Below are positions 19,119 through 28,822 of a stretch of 28,902 nucleotides of DNA, one piece after another. The DNA is from Intoshia linei (taxonomy: Eukaryota; Orthonectida; Rhopaluridae). The notes beneath the pieces were generated by a model. The model ran no database searches. It worked only from the letters and a program-made list of their open reading frames with translations, and had not been told where the DNA came from. The DNA is taken from the NCBI GenBank assembly GCA_001642005.1, contig LWCA01000399.1, positions 1 to 28,902 on the forward strand, given 5' to 3'. The position numbers and the translations under genes were made by a program. Each line of letters begins with the position of its first letter. The first letter of the stretch is position 1.

Positions 19119-19240
19119 ATTATCACATTGCATTTAACTATTATCACATTGCTTGTAATTGTTATCACATTTACAATCGTTATTCAATATTAAATTTAGC
19201 TATTATCACATCGGTTGTAATTATTATCATATCGATAGTG
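19119..19240. repeat. 21-nt periodic repeat, about six units
   Basis: TATCACAT-type words begin at 19121, 19142, 19163, 19204 and 19225 (the last as TATCATAT), with a degenerate unit near 19184. The spacing is therefore 21 nt with one 20-21 nt slip. Units typically read TTATCACATTGC plus a variable TTGTAATT half. The array ends about 20 nt before the inverted repeat arm at 19259. Its function is unknown: it may be a minisatellite or subterminal binding sites of a mobile element. Confidence 0.65.
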
Positions 19241-19258
19241 AAATGGTATAGAATAAAT

Positions 19259-19421
19259 ATATTATATTTGATATATAAGTTTCTAGTAGTACACTATTGA
19301 AATTCACTATTGAAGTTACTGTTAGTACTTAATATCATTATCTCGTTGATGAATGTAATTATAACTTTATTTTTATGAGTTATACAGTGTATAATATACA
19401 CCCGATTACGCTACTACGACT
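19259..19421 (-). repeat. Inverted dispersed repeat, arm 2 (partner at 15972-16105)
   Basis: Reverse complement of 15972-16105 with small indels. This arm has an extra ATTATACACTGTATA block and an extra AGTGAATTTCAAT block relative to arm 1. It lies between the 21-nt repeat array and the scrambled retroelement. It is non-coding. Confidence 0.65.
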
Positions 19422-19488
19422 ATTGATGTCGAATCCACATTGTGAATAACGATTTTCACTATAAATAATTTAAATTTTGTTTATATAG

Positions 19489-20403
19489 CTATTGTTTTTA
19501 ATTGAGAAGAGAAGACAACCGGTTTTAGCGGGTTTATCGTTTGTGTTTGCTTATTTAGACGATATAATAATTTTTTCTAAATCAGGAGTTGATCATGTTA
19601 AGGACATTAAAGTGGTTTTGTAAAGATTGAGACGTCATCAGTTGACTGTAAATCCTGCGAAATGTCAAATTGGGTTGAAATCAATTAAGGTGTTAAATCA
19701 TATAATTAATTCAGTTGGGGTTAAAACAGGCCCAGATAAGTTGGAAGATACTTTAAATGAGTTGAAGTTAAAAAATGACAAAGTTGAGAGTTATGTTGTA
19801 TAAGAGTTGAAAATGGTGGGTAAAGAAGGTTTGAGTGAGTTGATTTTAAAGATTGGTAAAGAAAGTAAGTTAAAAAGTTGGACAGACAAAACAATGGTTA
19901 AGTTGGTGTTTTGTTGTGCGAATCTAAAAGATAGATTGTTGTTAGATTCTTGGTTGGATTTAAAGTTGTTTGAGTTAATTAACTTTTAAAAGTTGAGTAA
20001 GCTTGTGGAAACTAAGTTAAAGAAAATAAATTTGCTTAATGAAAATTATAACAAATTCAAAATATTGTGTAGTTCCAAGATCAGTTGTACGTTTGAAAAG
20101 TTGAAAAGTTCTTTTCAAGCTGCAGTGCCGGCTTTGGAGTTGGAGTCGTTGGAGACAATTTGTTTGCAAGAGTTATTATAAAAATTGTCTCCTTCGGCTT
20201 GGGAAACAGTAGCAAGGGAGCGCCCGGAGGTAGTTGTACAGAGGGCCGAAACGTTGATCTATGTTGCGAGTTGCAGTATGCAGGAGATTGCGGATACGCG
20301 AGTTGGGAGAAAGTTGGTTAATCCAAAGTATCGCAATAAATGCTTTAACTGTGGTAAGTATGGACATATGTCTTATAGTTGTTCGTTGAAATCTTTAAAA
20401 TAA
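19489..20403 (+). pseudogene. Ty3/gypsy relic: reverse-transcriptase piece upstream of gag with zinc knuckle
   Basis: One reading frame runs from 19489 to 20403 without a frameshift. First comes reverse-transcriptase palm sequence: PVLAGLSFVFAYLDDIIIFS with the catalytic YLDD, then LTVNPAKCQIG and a TGPDK block. After about 19745 it changes to gag-like sequence: ELKMVGKEGLSELILKIG, SWTDKTMVKLVF and PSAWETVARERPEVVV. It ends in a CCHC zinc knuckle, CFNCGKYGHMSYSC. In-frame TAA stops lie at 19621, 19801, 19987 and 20179, and the frame ends at TAA 20401. Normal order is gag before RT, so this is a rearranged copy, for example a deletion between tandem copies. It is GT-richer than its surroundings and cannot be functional. 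Confidence 0.75.
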
Positions 20404-20430
20404 AGAGATGAGTTGTTAGTTGAGTTGGGA

Positions 20431-20670
20431 CCGGAAAGTCTTAAAACTACCAATGGGCCCGGAAAGTCTTAAAAACTACCAAATGATCTAAATGTCCGTA
20501 AACTTGTCGACAACCTAAGTCGTTAAAATAATTTACCCAAAAATGATTAAACTTGTCGACATGAAAAGTCGTTAAAAATACCAGTCAGTTAGTGGGCAGC
20601 CGCGCCTTGTTTCCCAATGGAGTTGCAGTTGAATCAAAATACCAGTCAGTTGGTGGGTAGCCGCGCCTTG
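20431..20670 (+). repeat. Three successive pairs of short direct repeats
   Basis: Three different words are each present twice. CCGGAAAGTCTTAAAA with ACTACCAA lies at 20431 and 20459 (period 28). AAACTTGTCGAC followed by AAGTCGTTAAAA lies at 20500 and 20549 (period 49). A 35-nt word with ACCAGTCAGTT and AGCCGCGCCTTG lies at 20575 and 20636 (period 61). The block is GC-richer than the window and directly follows the gag relic. It is probably the non-coding or LTR-proximal part of that element. A hairpin AGCGA-GTTG-TCGCT follows at about 20771. Confidence 0.7.
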
Positions 20671-20822
20671 GTGCCCTGCCAATCGAGTTGAAAGGTCTGG
20701 TGGAAGGTGTAGTGTTGTACCAGTTAGTTGTTTAGTTGTTATAACCTAGTTGTATAGTTTTTATAGAGTCAGCGAGTTGTCGCTCACTTTATAATTTTGT
20801 ATTAAATCGTAATTTGAAATTG

Positions 20823-21333
20823 TCAAAAAAGACGACCACAATAAAATGTCATTAATAACACTATATAATATGTATTAATGTATATTTTATATTAGTATTT
20901 AAATAATTTATAGTAAAGTAAATTAAATTTATCTTGACGATGTGGTATTTATGAGTTTTTCAAATTTATTAAAATATGCTATATTTCTGAAAACAACATA
21001 GTCAAAATCTTGGATACTTTGAAATGTTTGCAATAAAAACATTTTAAAATTAATCTAAAGTTTTAATTAATATTTTTGAATAAGTGATTACCTTATTAGC
21101 CTGTAAACCGTTTAAATATTTAAAGTATATTCTTTTTTATGATCACTATTTTTTGAAGAAGTCGTAATGTGGTTCAGTTTTGTTTGAAAATGTATAATGT
21201 CATGAATCGATTTTTCTACTTTTATTTGAGAAACATTAAAACCTATATTTTGAAGAGATTTTTTGATAAATGTTTTGTACTTAACCTTTTCTGAAATAAA
21301 ATCATTCAAATTTTTTAATGGTGGCTTTGAAAT
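20823..21333 (-). pseudogene. Partial duplicate of the neprilysin gene (exons 4, 5 and the start of 6)
   Basis: This matches the intact gene at 11330-11826 in the same orientation, including introns. Exon 4 copy: 21333-21092. Identical 37-nt intron: 21091-21055. Exon 5 copy: 21054-20933. The first 38 nt of exon 6 are at 20860-20823. Lesions: the exon 5 donor is changed from GTAAAT to ATAAAT, and a 1-nt deletion near 21125 in exon 4 gives an early TAA. Exon 4 here carries five codons (DFISE after NLN) that are absent from the intact gene. Similarity continues beyond exon 4 to 21606 and, after an interruption, to about 21815. The rest of the gene is absent, so it is an unprocessed, partial pseudogene. 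Confidence 0.88.
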
Positions 21334-21606
21334 CTGTTTAAATGATGTTAATTGAATAAAATTGGAAACATAATTATTCATAATATATTATGATAGAAGT
21401 AGAAATTATTTATATCGGTATTAGGGCAATTCCATTTTTAAATCAAAATAATATAAAAATTTTATAGGTAGATAATGAGTGCCGTTTAATTTCGTAAAGA
21501 ATCAAATCAATAGTTTAATTTATGTTGAATATAACCTTTGTTTATTGTACTTTTTCGATTATACAACATTTTTATAGTAATCTTAATATTTTATGTTTCC
21601 AAAGAT

Positions 21607-21950
21607 GCCGTCGGTTTATGTTGATTGGCGCAGTTTAAATTTTTTTACAATGTAACATTTTAATTAATATAACAAAATACATATTATTAAACTTATTTAA
21701 TCTAATTACTTATTTAATTTATTAAATCTATTTTTGTAGCTACGGTAAATATTATTTTGATTTACGCCATTTAAATTTTATTTAAGGTAATTTTTTAACT
21801 ACTATAACAAAAATACATACTATTAAACTTATTCTATTGGCGCTATTTTTAACATCGTTAATACAGGTAATATTTTATCGATTTCTGTAGCGATTGTAAT
21901 TATTATTTTGATTTTCTTTATTTAAATTTTTTTCAACACTTTTGATTTTA
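21607..21950. repeat. Degenerate tandem repeat, about three units of about 130-150 nt
   Basis: Units begin near 21607, 21738 and 21886. Each has a TATGTTGATT- or TATTATTTTGATT-like word, a GCCATTTAAATTTT-like block and, in the first two, an ACTATAACAAAA..ATACATACTATTAAACTTATT-like block. A single related unit exists in intron 3 of the intact gene at about 12115-12200. So either the copy number grew in the duplicate or it shrank in the gene. Confidence 0.5.
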
Positions 21951-22880
21951 TTTAATCGCATATACAATGATATTCCAGCAAAAAGCTAAATATAGTTTAT
22001 TATTTTGATAAAATAATGTACAATCTTATACATTATCTAATATATAAAATAAAAAAAATAATTACAGGTGAAGATATTGCAAATATTCTCATAATTATGT
22101 ATCTAACAGAAAATTGTAAGTAAGTATATATCTTCAAAGCACATTCATATTTTTCAACACAAGAGAACTAAAACTATAAGTTAATATGAACTTAATGACA
22201 ATACTCTTCCGACTATTGCAGATGGTACTTTCGAATTACCAAATAATAAAATTTTATACATTTTATTCTAAATTACTTAATTAAAATGTGTAAATAAAGA
22301 TGAATATAATACTTTGTCATTATTTGAATATAAAATTACATATAGCGCCATTTCCAATATAGCATATAGCAAAAACCATAAAAACCCAACGACATTTAGC
22401 AACAAAACCTAAATAGAACCTTAAATTAACATTTTTTATTACATGTCTTGTAAAAGTCGCTCTTAAAAAATTTGGTATTTTTAGATGAATACCATATAAT
22501 TTTGAGAGCTTTTCACTCACATCAACGTCAAATTAAATAATTCCTATTAAACGAACACACAAACAAATATTACGCAGCATATTATATAAGTAAAAATATA
22601 ATTCATTTGTCATCTGTATTACTGTTATTTTTATTTTCAAAAATAGTTTTATTAAAATATAAGAAAATTAAAATATTTATAAATTTAAATTTAAATTGAA
22701 TTTGAAAATCGATAGCTACAAAACTTTTTGAATGAATGCGATTATCAAAATGTGTAAATTCTAGAGAAGTACTCTTAGTTATTTAAATACTTGGTTACAG
22801 ACAGACGCACAACAAAATACTGAATTTCACTCAGTTGTATGTAACAATGACAATGTAAAAAAGATACCATGAAATAAATT
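21951..22880. other. AT-rich non-coding stretch
   Basis: I see no gene. The minus-strand open frame at 22520-22320 has no recognisable domain and looks like chance. Confidence 0.5.
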
Positions 22881-22881
22881 C

Positions 22882-23027
22882 GCCAGAAAAATACGTACTA
22901 TCACGTTTAGTTAATTTAAAACAAAATTTTAAGCCGATAATTTTTATTCGTCATCATAGATAAGTAGTTGTGGCTTTACATTTAACATCAAATAAACTAA
23001 AATTGATAGTGCGTATTTTTTCTGGCC
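22882..23027. mobile_element. Short terminal-inverted-repeat element, unclassified
   Basis: The left arm starts GCCAGAAAAATACGTACTAT and the right arm, reverse-complemented, GGCCAGAAAAAATACGCACT. The match runs about 36 nt, through TATCA..TTTAGTT. The element is about 146 bp and non-coding. The interior word GTCATCATAGATAAGTAGTT is shared with 5619-5638. The flanks show no clear target duplication, so I cannot name the superfamily. Confidence 0.7.
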
Positions 23028-24857
23028 ACTTAATATGAAACTATAAATTAAAAAGGTTTACATCGTGAATGTTTACTTCAAATTTAAATGTTATTTTTCA
23101 TATAAAAATAATAGATATTAAATAATTACAATGGTGTTAAATCGAATATGACATATGAAATATGCGAACCATGTTAATGCATGTATAATGATTAAAATGA
23201 TCAAATAGTATAATAATAGAATAATTTCATTTTTTGATATTGTGGTTCTACTTGGATATCTTAATTCAAAATTTTCCTCCGAAAATAAATTTTTTAAAAC
23301 GGAACGATTTTTATAACCACCAATGAGAATAACATTGTAAATTGTTGGTATAATAATGAATAACTAAATTCATTATTTAGCTGTATATAATTATAAGTTT
23401 ACCAAAGATATCAACAGAAATATAACACTCTTATCCTTGAAAAACATAATATTCATTAGTACACAATATCAATAAATTTAAATTTTATTTACACTGTATG
23501 TGATAAAATTACATCATAATAAACTCTGTTAGTTTGTTTGATTAAGACATTTATTTCCTTTGTATAATATTTGACAACATAAATAAATTGTAATCACTAA
23601 ATGTTTAAATTTTCATTTTTCATTTAATTTTATTATAAGGTTCAAAAATATTGATTGATAAATATTAAGATGTCCTGATCTGGATTTTTAATTTTAAAAA
23701 GATATTCGAAAGTTTGATTTTTAAATCGGTAAGGTTTTACCTAGCGTACTATACCGAAACACGGTCGATTTCCGACCGTATGCTTAGTCATACCACGACA
23801 GATATCTTCCTTTTAAATTATAATGTTTATTAACATTTAAAAATTACATTTATTAATATACAAAAATTATATAATTTTATTGTATACTAGATGACTGCAT
23901 TTTAAATTTTTGGAGTCTAGTATTGACTGGCCAAAATTTACGAAATAGTAATGCAGTTGCTGCCAGATACTAAAAATATAATTATTAACCAAATCTATCA
24001 CGTTAGATATCAAATTCTAATATAGTAAACATATTAAACATCAAACCGTAGAACGTCTGTATAACATAACAAAAATTTTTATAAAAAGTACTATGCAATT
24101 TAATTTTATGGCATTAGTTACACAGTTAGCTACATTACAATCATAAAAAGAAATATATTAAAATTCAATAATTTAAAAAATAAGTTACGTTATTTTTATA
24201 GTTATATCATATAGTTATATATTATATATATATTATAGTTAACAGTTATATAAAGTTAAGTTGTTCAAAAGTTCTACTGTGGTCGAATTATAGAATCTAT
24301 CCTTCAAAAAAAATGTAGATTATTAAAAACTTACTGGCTGATATTTGCCTACCCCTCATTTAAAGTAGGCTCATTATAATTAATATATTAATTTATAGAT
24401 TTTTCTTTCATTACCGTTGATGTTAAACATATCAACCTCATAATAATATATCGATAATGAGAAACATTGTATGTGTAAATAACAAGTGCACATCCATCTA
24501 CAGCTGCACAATATAACTAAATAAAATATTATTAATTATCAGAATAAGAAGAAACATACGAATTACTTAATAAAATAAGCATGCATTAAATTATAATTTA
24601 AAAGTTTATTTGAAGACTACATGTATATTGACAATATAGACAATTGCACTCTGAATTAAAAAATTCAAGCATTTTGGGGTGCTAAAACATTTAATTTATC
24701 ATTTTTAATAATTTCACCGACTGTTATTCTACCAAACACTTTATGCATCACTCAATAACAGTAGAATATGGAGACTATTGCAGCGTTTTATTAAAATTAA
24801 ACTTCATGATAGTTAAAAATATTATATGGTAGCCTCTCAATGTTATGTCTGTTAGAC
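23028..24857. other. AT-rich non-coding stretch with one GC-rich hairpin
   Basis: There is no coding frame that I can support. The only compositional outlier is the block at about 23740-23803, which holds the hairpin at 23761-23779. The rest is AT-rich with TA runs near 24205-24250. Confidence 0.5.
23761..23779. repeat. GC-rich 7-bp hairpin
   Basis: ACGGTCG and CGACCGT are exact complements separated by ATTTC. They stand in a roughly 60-nt block that is much GC-richer than its surroundings. It could be a structured RNA element, a transposon terminus or a protein-binding palindrome. No further homology is visible. Confidence 0.6.
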
Positions 24858-25310
24858 CAGTGGTTCCCAAATAGGAGTCTTGGTCCCACTACACAGGGGC
24901 CTACAGAATCTGAGGGAGCCCACAGATTTAAAGAAAATTTTAAAATTAAACTAGAATCGTTAACATTAATTTGATTTAGTATTTAATATTAATTAATATA
25001 TTCTTGAAATTCTGATTAATTTTGGATTATAATAAATTTAAATGTTATAAACCCTTACGAAACAATAAAAAGACCAATCATAAATTTACAATTGTTTGCA
25101 TACTAGGCCCTAGTAACTAGGGTGTCAACAATATTAATGTATGATTTATAACAAAAATAAAACCAGTAATATTAAAAGATAAAATTTTTTTAATCTCTGT
25201 TATAATATAATAAACATATTCACTACTATATTTTGTACTAATTGATCTTCTCTAAAAATATTTGTATACGGTTAGGGGGGATCGACAATATATTTTTTTG
25301 TGAACGATTG
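24858..25310. mobile_element. Non-autonomous hAT element with perfect 8-bp target duplication
   Basis: The left end CAGTGGTTCCCAAA and the right end (reverse complement CAATCGTTCACAAA) match at 10 of 14 positions or better. Both flanks carry TGTTAGAC (24850-24857 and 25311-25318). The 453-bp interior encodes no protein. It includes GGGGCCTACAG and AGGGTGTCAAC words that recur in other elements of the window (near 388-676, 1170, 28100 and 28596). Confidence 0.8.
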
Positions 25311-25994
25311 TGTTAGACTATCTTGTAAATAAATTTATAGACATTTCTATAAGTAATCGTTGAATGATTATATGATCAATAGTATATTAACAAAAAACGT
25401 TCCGTCTCAAAATCATTAAAAATTAAATATTTCAGCTTTAATAGAACCCTAAACAATATTATTTTAAATTTTTACCTCTCCAGTTATGGTTTCTGGAATA
25501 TATCTATTTTTTATTATTAATAACAGTCTGTACAATGTGTCCTACAATAAATTAATTGTTTTATGTGAATATTATAATATTTAAAAATTGTTGTAGACAC
25601 TTGAAACTTGTCAAAATTTTTGTGTGCGACCACCAGATCAAATATAAATATAAGTCATTCTCGTAATGAATCTTTTTGTGCATCGTTTCTTAACCTGGAT
25701 ATCAACACCCCTAGTGGTTTAAAACAAATTATTAGTATAGAAATTAGGCTGTCCTCCTTTCTTCTATACCAAAAAGCCATTTTCAACGTCTATGCAAATT
25801 TTAATTTTAACTGTGGTTACATACAACTAACCTTCACAAATAATTTCCATAAACTGAATATATTATCAACTCAAAATTAATGATATAATTTATTTTAAAA
25901 ACTTAATATATATATTAGGGTGATCACTTTCCTAAAAAAATTATTCAAATTGGTTGATTTTAGACCCGGCCACTCAACATTATCATTGTATACA

Positions 25995-26017
25995 CCTAAC
26001 ATACATTGTATGTTAGG
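25995..26017. repeat. 23-nt perfect palindrome (11-bp arms)
   Basis: CCTAACATACA and TGTATGTTAGG are exact complements around a single central T. No gene lies nearby. It is a possible hairpin or MITE core. Confidence 0.65.
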
Positions 26018-26471
26018 GTATTACATTTTTTCAAAATTTGAGAATTTAAAGACGATTAGTTCATAATCTGTTCATTTATGTAATATTAAGAATATTTCGA
26101 AGTAAAAATGGATATTGATGTGAATTTGATCATTTTAAATCTCTTATATAAAAATGTTCTAGAAAAATTATAACTAAATTTTATTTGAGTCGAAACGAGA
26201 TATAATTGAATATCCATAATTATTGACCATTTATTTTCTGGCCCTCATATTATCTTATGCATTCTAATTTTATAAATTTAACAATAAATGATTTATTTTG
26301 GGTTTTAGAAATAGGAAAAATCCTTTAAAATTATATGTATTCATAAATTTACATTTTTTTAACATAATTAACCCTTGTAAAAACCTCAAATGAATGATTT
26401 AAGGTTACATTTAAAATAATATCATATATAATATAGTATGGGCGTCAGAATATTAATCTAATATCCTTCCT

Positions 26472-26511
26472 TATATATAAATGTATGTATGTATATATGT
26501 ATATATATAAT
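26472..26511. repeat. TATG/TA microsatellite
   Basis: Imperfect (TATG)n passing into (TA)n over about 40 nt. Confidence 0.7.
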
Positions 26512-26717
26512 ACCTTCGCTTATTAATGTCAAAGGGTATATGAAAGTGATCAATTTTTCGAGTGTCTACTTAACTTACATATTTAGTTTGTTCCAATATA
26601 AAAAATATAGAGTAAACCAGTGCAAGGGATATGTTTAATACTATTAACTAAAATTTAATGTTTCAATAAAATCTAAATATGAATATATAAAATATAATAA
26701 ACATTATATTCATAACT

Positions 26718-26902
26718 AAGTTGACTGTTTAGTACTTCTTACAAACAGTATCTAGCTCTGCCGAGTACGGTCTTTTTTAATCCTGCCAAAAATATATTCA
26801 ATAATAAAATCTTACCTAAATGCTATTATTCACTATTATCAATACTTTAAATAAGAGTTTAATAGACGTGTTTCACCATGGACATGGCGTTTCACATTAT
26901 CA
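26718..26902 (+). repeat. Dispersed repeat, copy 2 (partner at 10247-10425)
   Basis: Collinear with the minus strand of 10425-10247: TTGACTGTT, TCTAGCTCTGCCGAG, TGCCAAAAA and ACTATTATCAAT are shared or nearly so. One frame reads YLALPSTVFFNPAKNIFNNK and then YYSLLSIL, which faintly resembles a hAT C-terminal domain. This is weak evidence for a hAT origin. Confidence 0.45.
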
Positions 26903-28820
26903 TTTAATTTAAACTGAATTATTCTTACTTAATTTTATTTTGTTAACATCTGTGTGAAGAAGTTTAAGAACAATTTTGTGAAACAATTTTAATTTATTAA
27001 TGATAATGAAGGTAGGGTAGCTTAGTGACTGGTCAAAAAAATAAAACTGATATAAAAACACAAGCTATTAATATAGAATTGGTGTATTAAAAAAATATGT
27101 CTTAATCCAAGTATGTGCCCATCAAAACAGGGCATTTTAATTATTATGAGAATACATATTTGATACATTGGCTCATTTTACTGGTCATATTAATATGGAT
27201 TGAGACTCTTTGATGGATGATCTTGAAAGGTATTGTAATTTGTCGATGGGTGTGTGGGTTTACGTTTAATATTAAAATTGGATAAGACCCAAAATGTTGA
27301 CAATGTACATAATAACTATCAAATACTAATAATTAAAATACTAACATATAAAATCTTGTCAGATAACAATAGATACATGATCCAAGTAATTATATTGATT
27401 GTCAAAAGCACACATACATATCCAAGTAAAAAATAAGATTCATTCAATAGTATAATTTTTCTACTACTTTGACTGATGGGTTTTTCTTCTATGGTGAAAA
27501 ATTTTCTATTAAATTTCACATTAGAATAATTTGTCAATAGAATCACATTGTATATACTGGCAGTGAGAATGGTAAACTAAATGATTGGAATTATTATTGT
27601 ATAAGTTGTTTAGTTTGTTCATAATAATAGCTTGTAGATTTAAATAATTTTTAGATAATAATAATAAAATAAAAGTAAGTAATAATTTTTCCATGGTTTT
27701 TTGATTTTTCCGTGGTTAAATATACAGTAGGTGTTAACCTAGTTAACGAGAGAAAAAGTATTTTTGCCATATGAGTTCATTTTGTATTCTCTACAAGTAT
27801 GTAAAATCTTCGACTTCAAATGTTAACTTAACCCTCGCGAAAAACCATAAAAAGTTAAAAAATAAATGAAAAAAGAGTAGTAAAGCGCAGTAAAAATAAA
27901 TATAAATTGAATATATTTATATCTTTAAAAATGTGTATTATCACAGTCGTTCTCAAACGTTTTTAATAAGGGTTCCTTCAAATGCAATCATATATAATTT
28001 TTTTATAATGCAAATTTTAAAAGATTATCTTTATAATTACATAAAAATACATTTTAAAGTTAGTTTTAGTGTATTTATAAAATTTATGTACTATAGACAT
28101 TAGGGTGTCACACCCATCAAAGAATCAAGGGGAATTAGCACTAAAAGTGTGTATTGATCATAGAAAACTAATTCGCAATTAAAAACTTTTAAATATCACT
28201 TTAAAAATATTATTGAACTTTAACTGGTTAAATTAATAAACAATTTCAATTCGATGCATGGACTTCTAATGATTTTTTTAAATTTTATTTAACTGTTAAT
28301 ATAAAATGACATTAATCAGTAATCCTAAAATAATAATTATTACATCATTATACTATATATATAGTATATTAATATATACATCCTAAATAATTATTTTACC
28401 GAAGATAGACATAATAATAGTAATGCAATTTTCTTGCTTGTGTACATTTTTAACTGTTAAAGTATTTTATAGTTACTTTATTTTATTAAGCAAATATCTT
28501 ATTTTTTACTGGTTTTGTTAGTTTATGCAACACGTAACCTTAATCATGCAAAGTAAAAGTTGTTTTGTACATGTAAGAAACACAATATGTGTTTTAGGGT
28601 GTCAACATTTTACATTTTTTTTAGATTTTGCTTGCCGCTCAGGGCTAATTCAGTTATCATCAATAAATTATTAAGAATGGCTCAATTTTAATATATATAA
28701 TTAAGGATTGAGTCCGCAAGAAGACATTAAAAATTTCAGAAAATTTTTAAAAAATAACTTTATTTTAATACATTTACAATATTATAAATCATTATTATAT
28801 AAAACATTTATTATTGATAC
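26903..28820. other. Non-coding stretch with isolated transposon-end-like words
   Basis: No gene is supported. Open frames at 27254-27436 (+) and 27546-27319 (-) overlap each other and have no recognisable domain. CAGTAGGTGTTAACC next to TA at 27725 looks like a pogo-type terminus. CAGTCGTTCTCAAACG at 27944 looks like a hAT terminus. Neither has a clear partner. AGGGTGTCACAC (about 28102) and AGGGTGTCAAC (about 28596) are hAT-interior words shared with other elements here. Confidence 0.4.
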
Positions 28821-28822
28821 TA

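Larger units (their letters stand above)
25319..26717. other. Non-coding stretch with hairpin and microsatellite
   Basis: No gene is supported. A hAT-like terminus may start near 25681 (CATCGTTTCTTAACCTGG), which makes the plus-strand open frame 25608-25880 unlikely to be a gene. TGATCACTTTC at about 25920 recurs inverted near 26543, possibly the ends of another element. Confidence 0.4.

Noticed and set aside
19119-19240. CRISPR-like array
   Set aside because: The 21-nt units are contiguous without unique spacers and the context is eukaryotic.
19489-20403. Non-standard genetic code with TAA as sense
   Set aside because: The intact neprilysin gene uses no internal TAA and ends normally. The retroelement is rearranged and decayed, so mutation explains its TAA codons.
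22320-22520. Minus-strand open frame as a small membrane protein
   Set aside because: Its hydrophobic composition is what AT-rich DNA encodes by chance. There is no start context, no homology that I recognise, and no coding neighbour.
25608-25880. 90-residue plus-strand open frame as a gene
   Set aside because: It has no recognisable domain, and a hAT-terminus-like sequence (CATCGTTTCTTAACC) falls within it.
27254-27546. Overlapping open frames on both strands
   Set aside because: They shadow each other, have low-complexity Ile/Leu-rich content, and show no domain.
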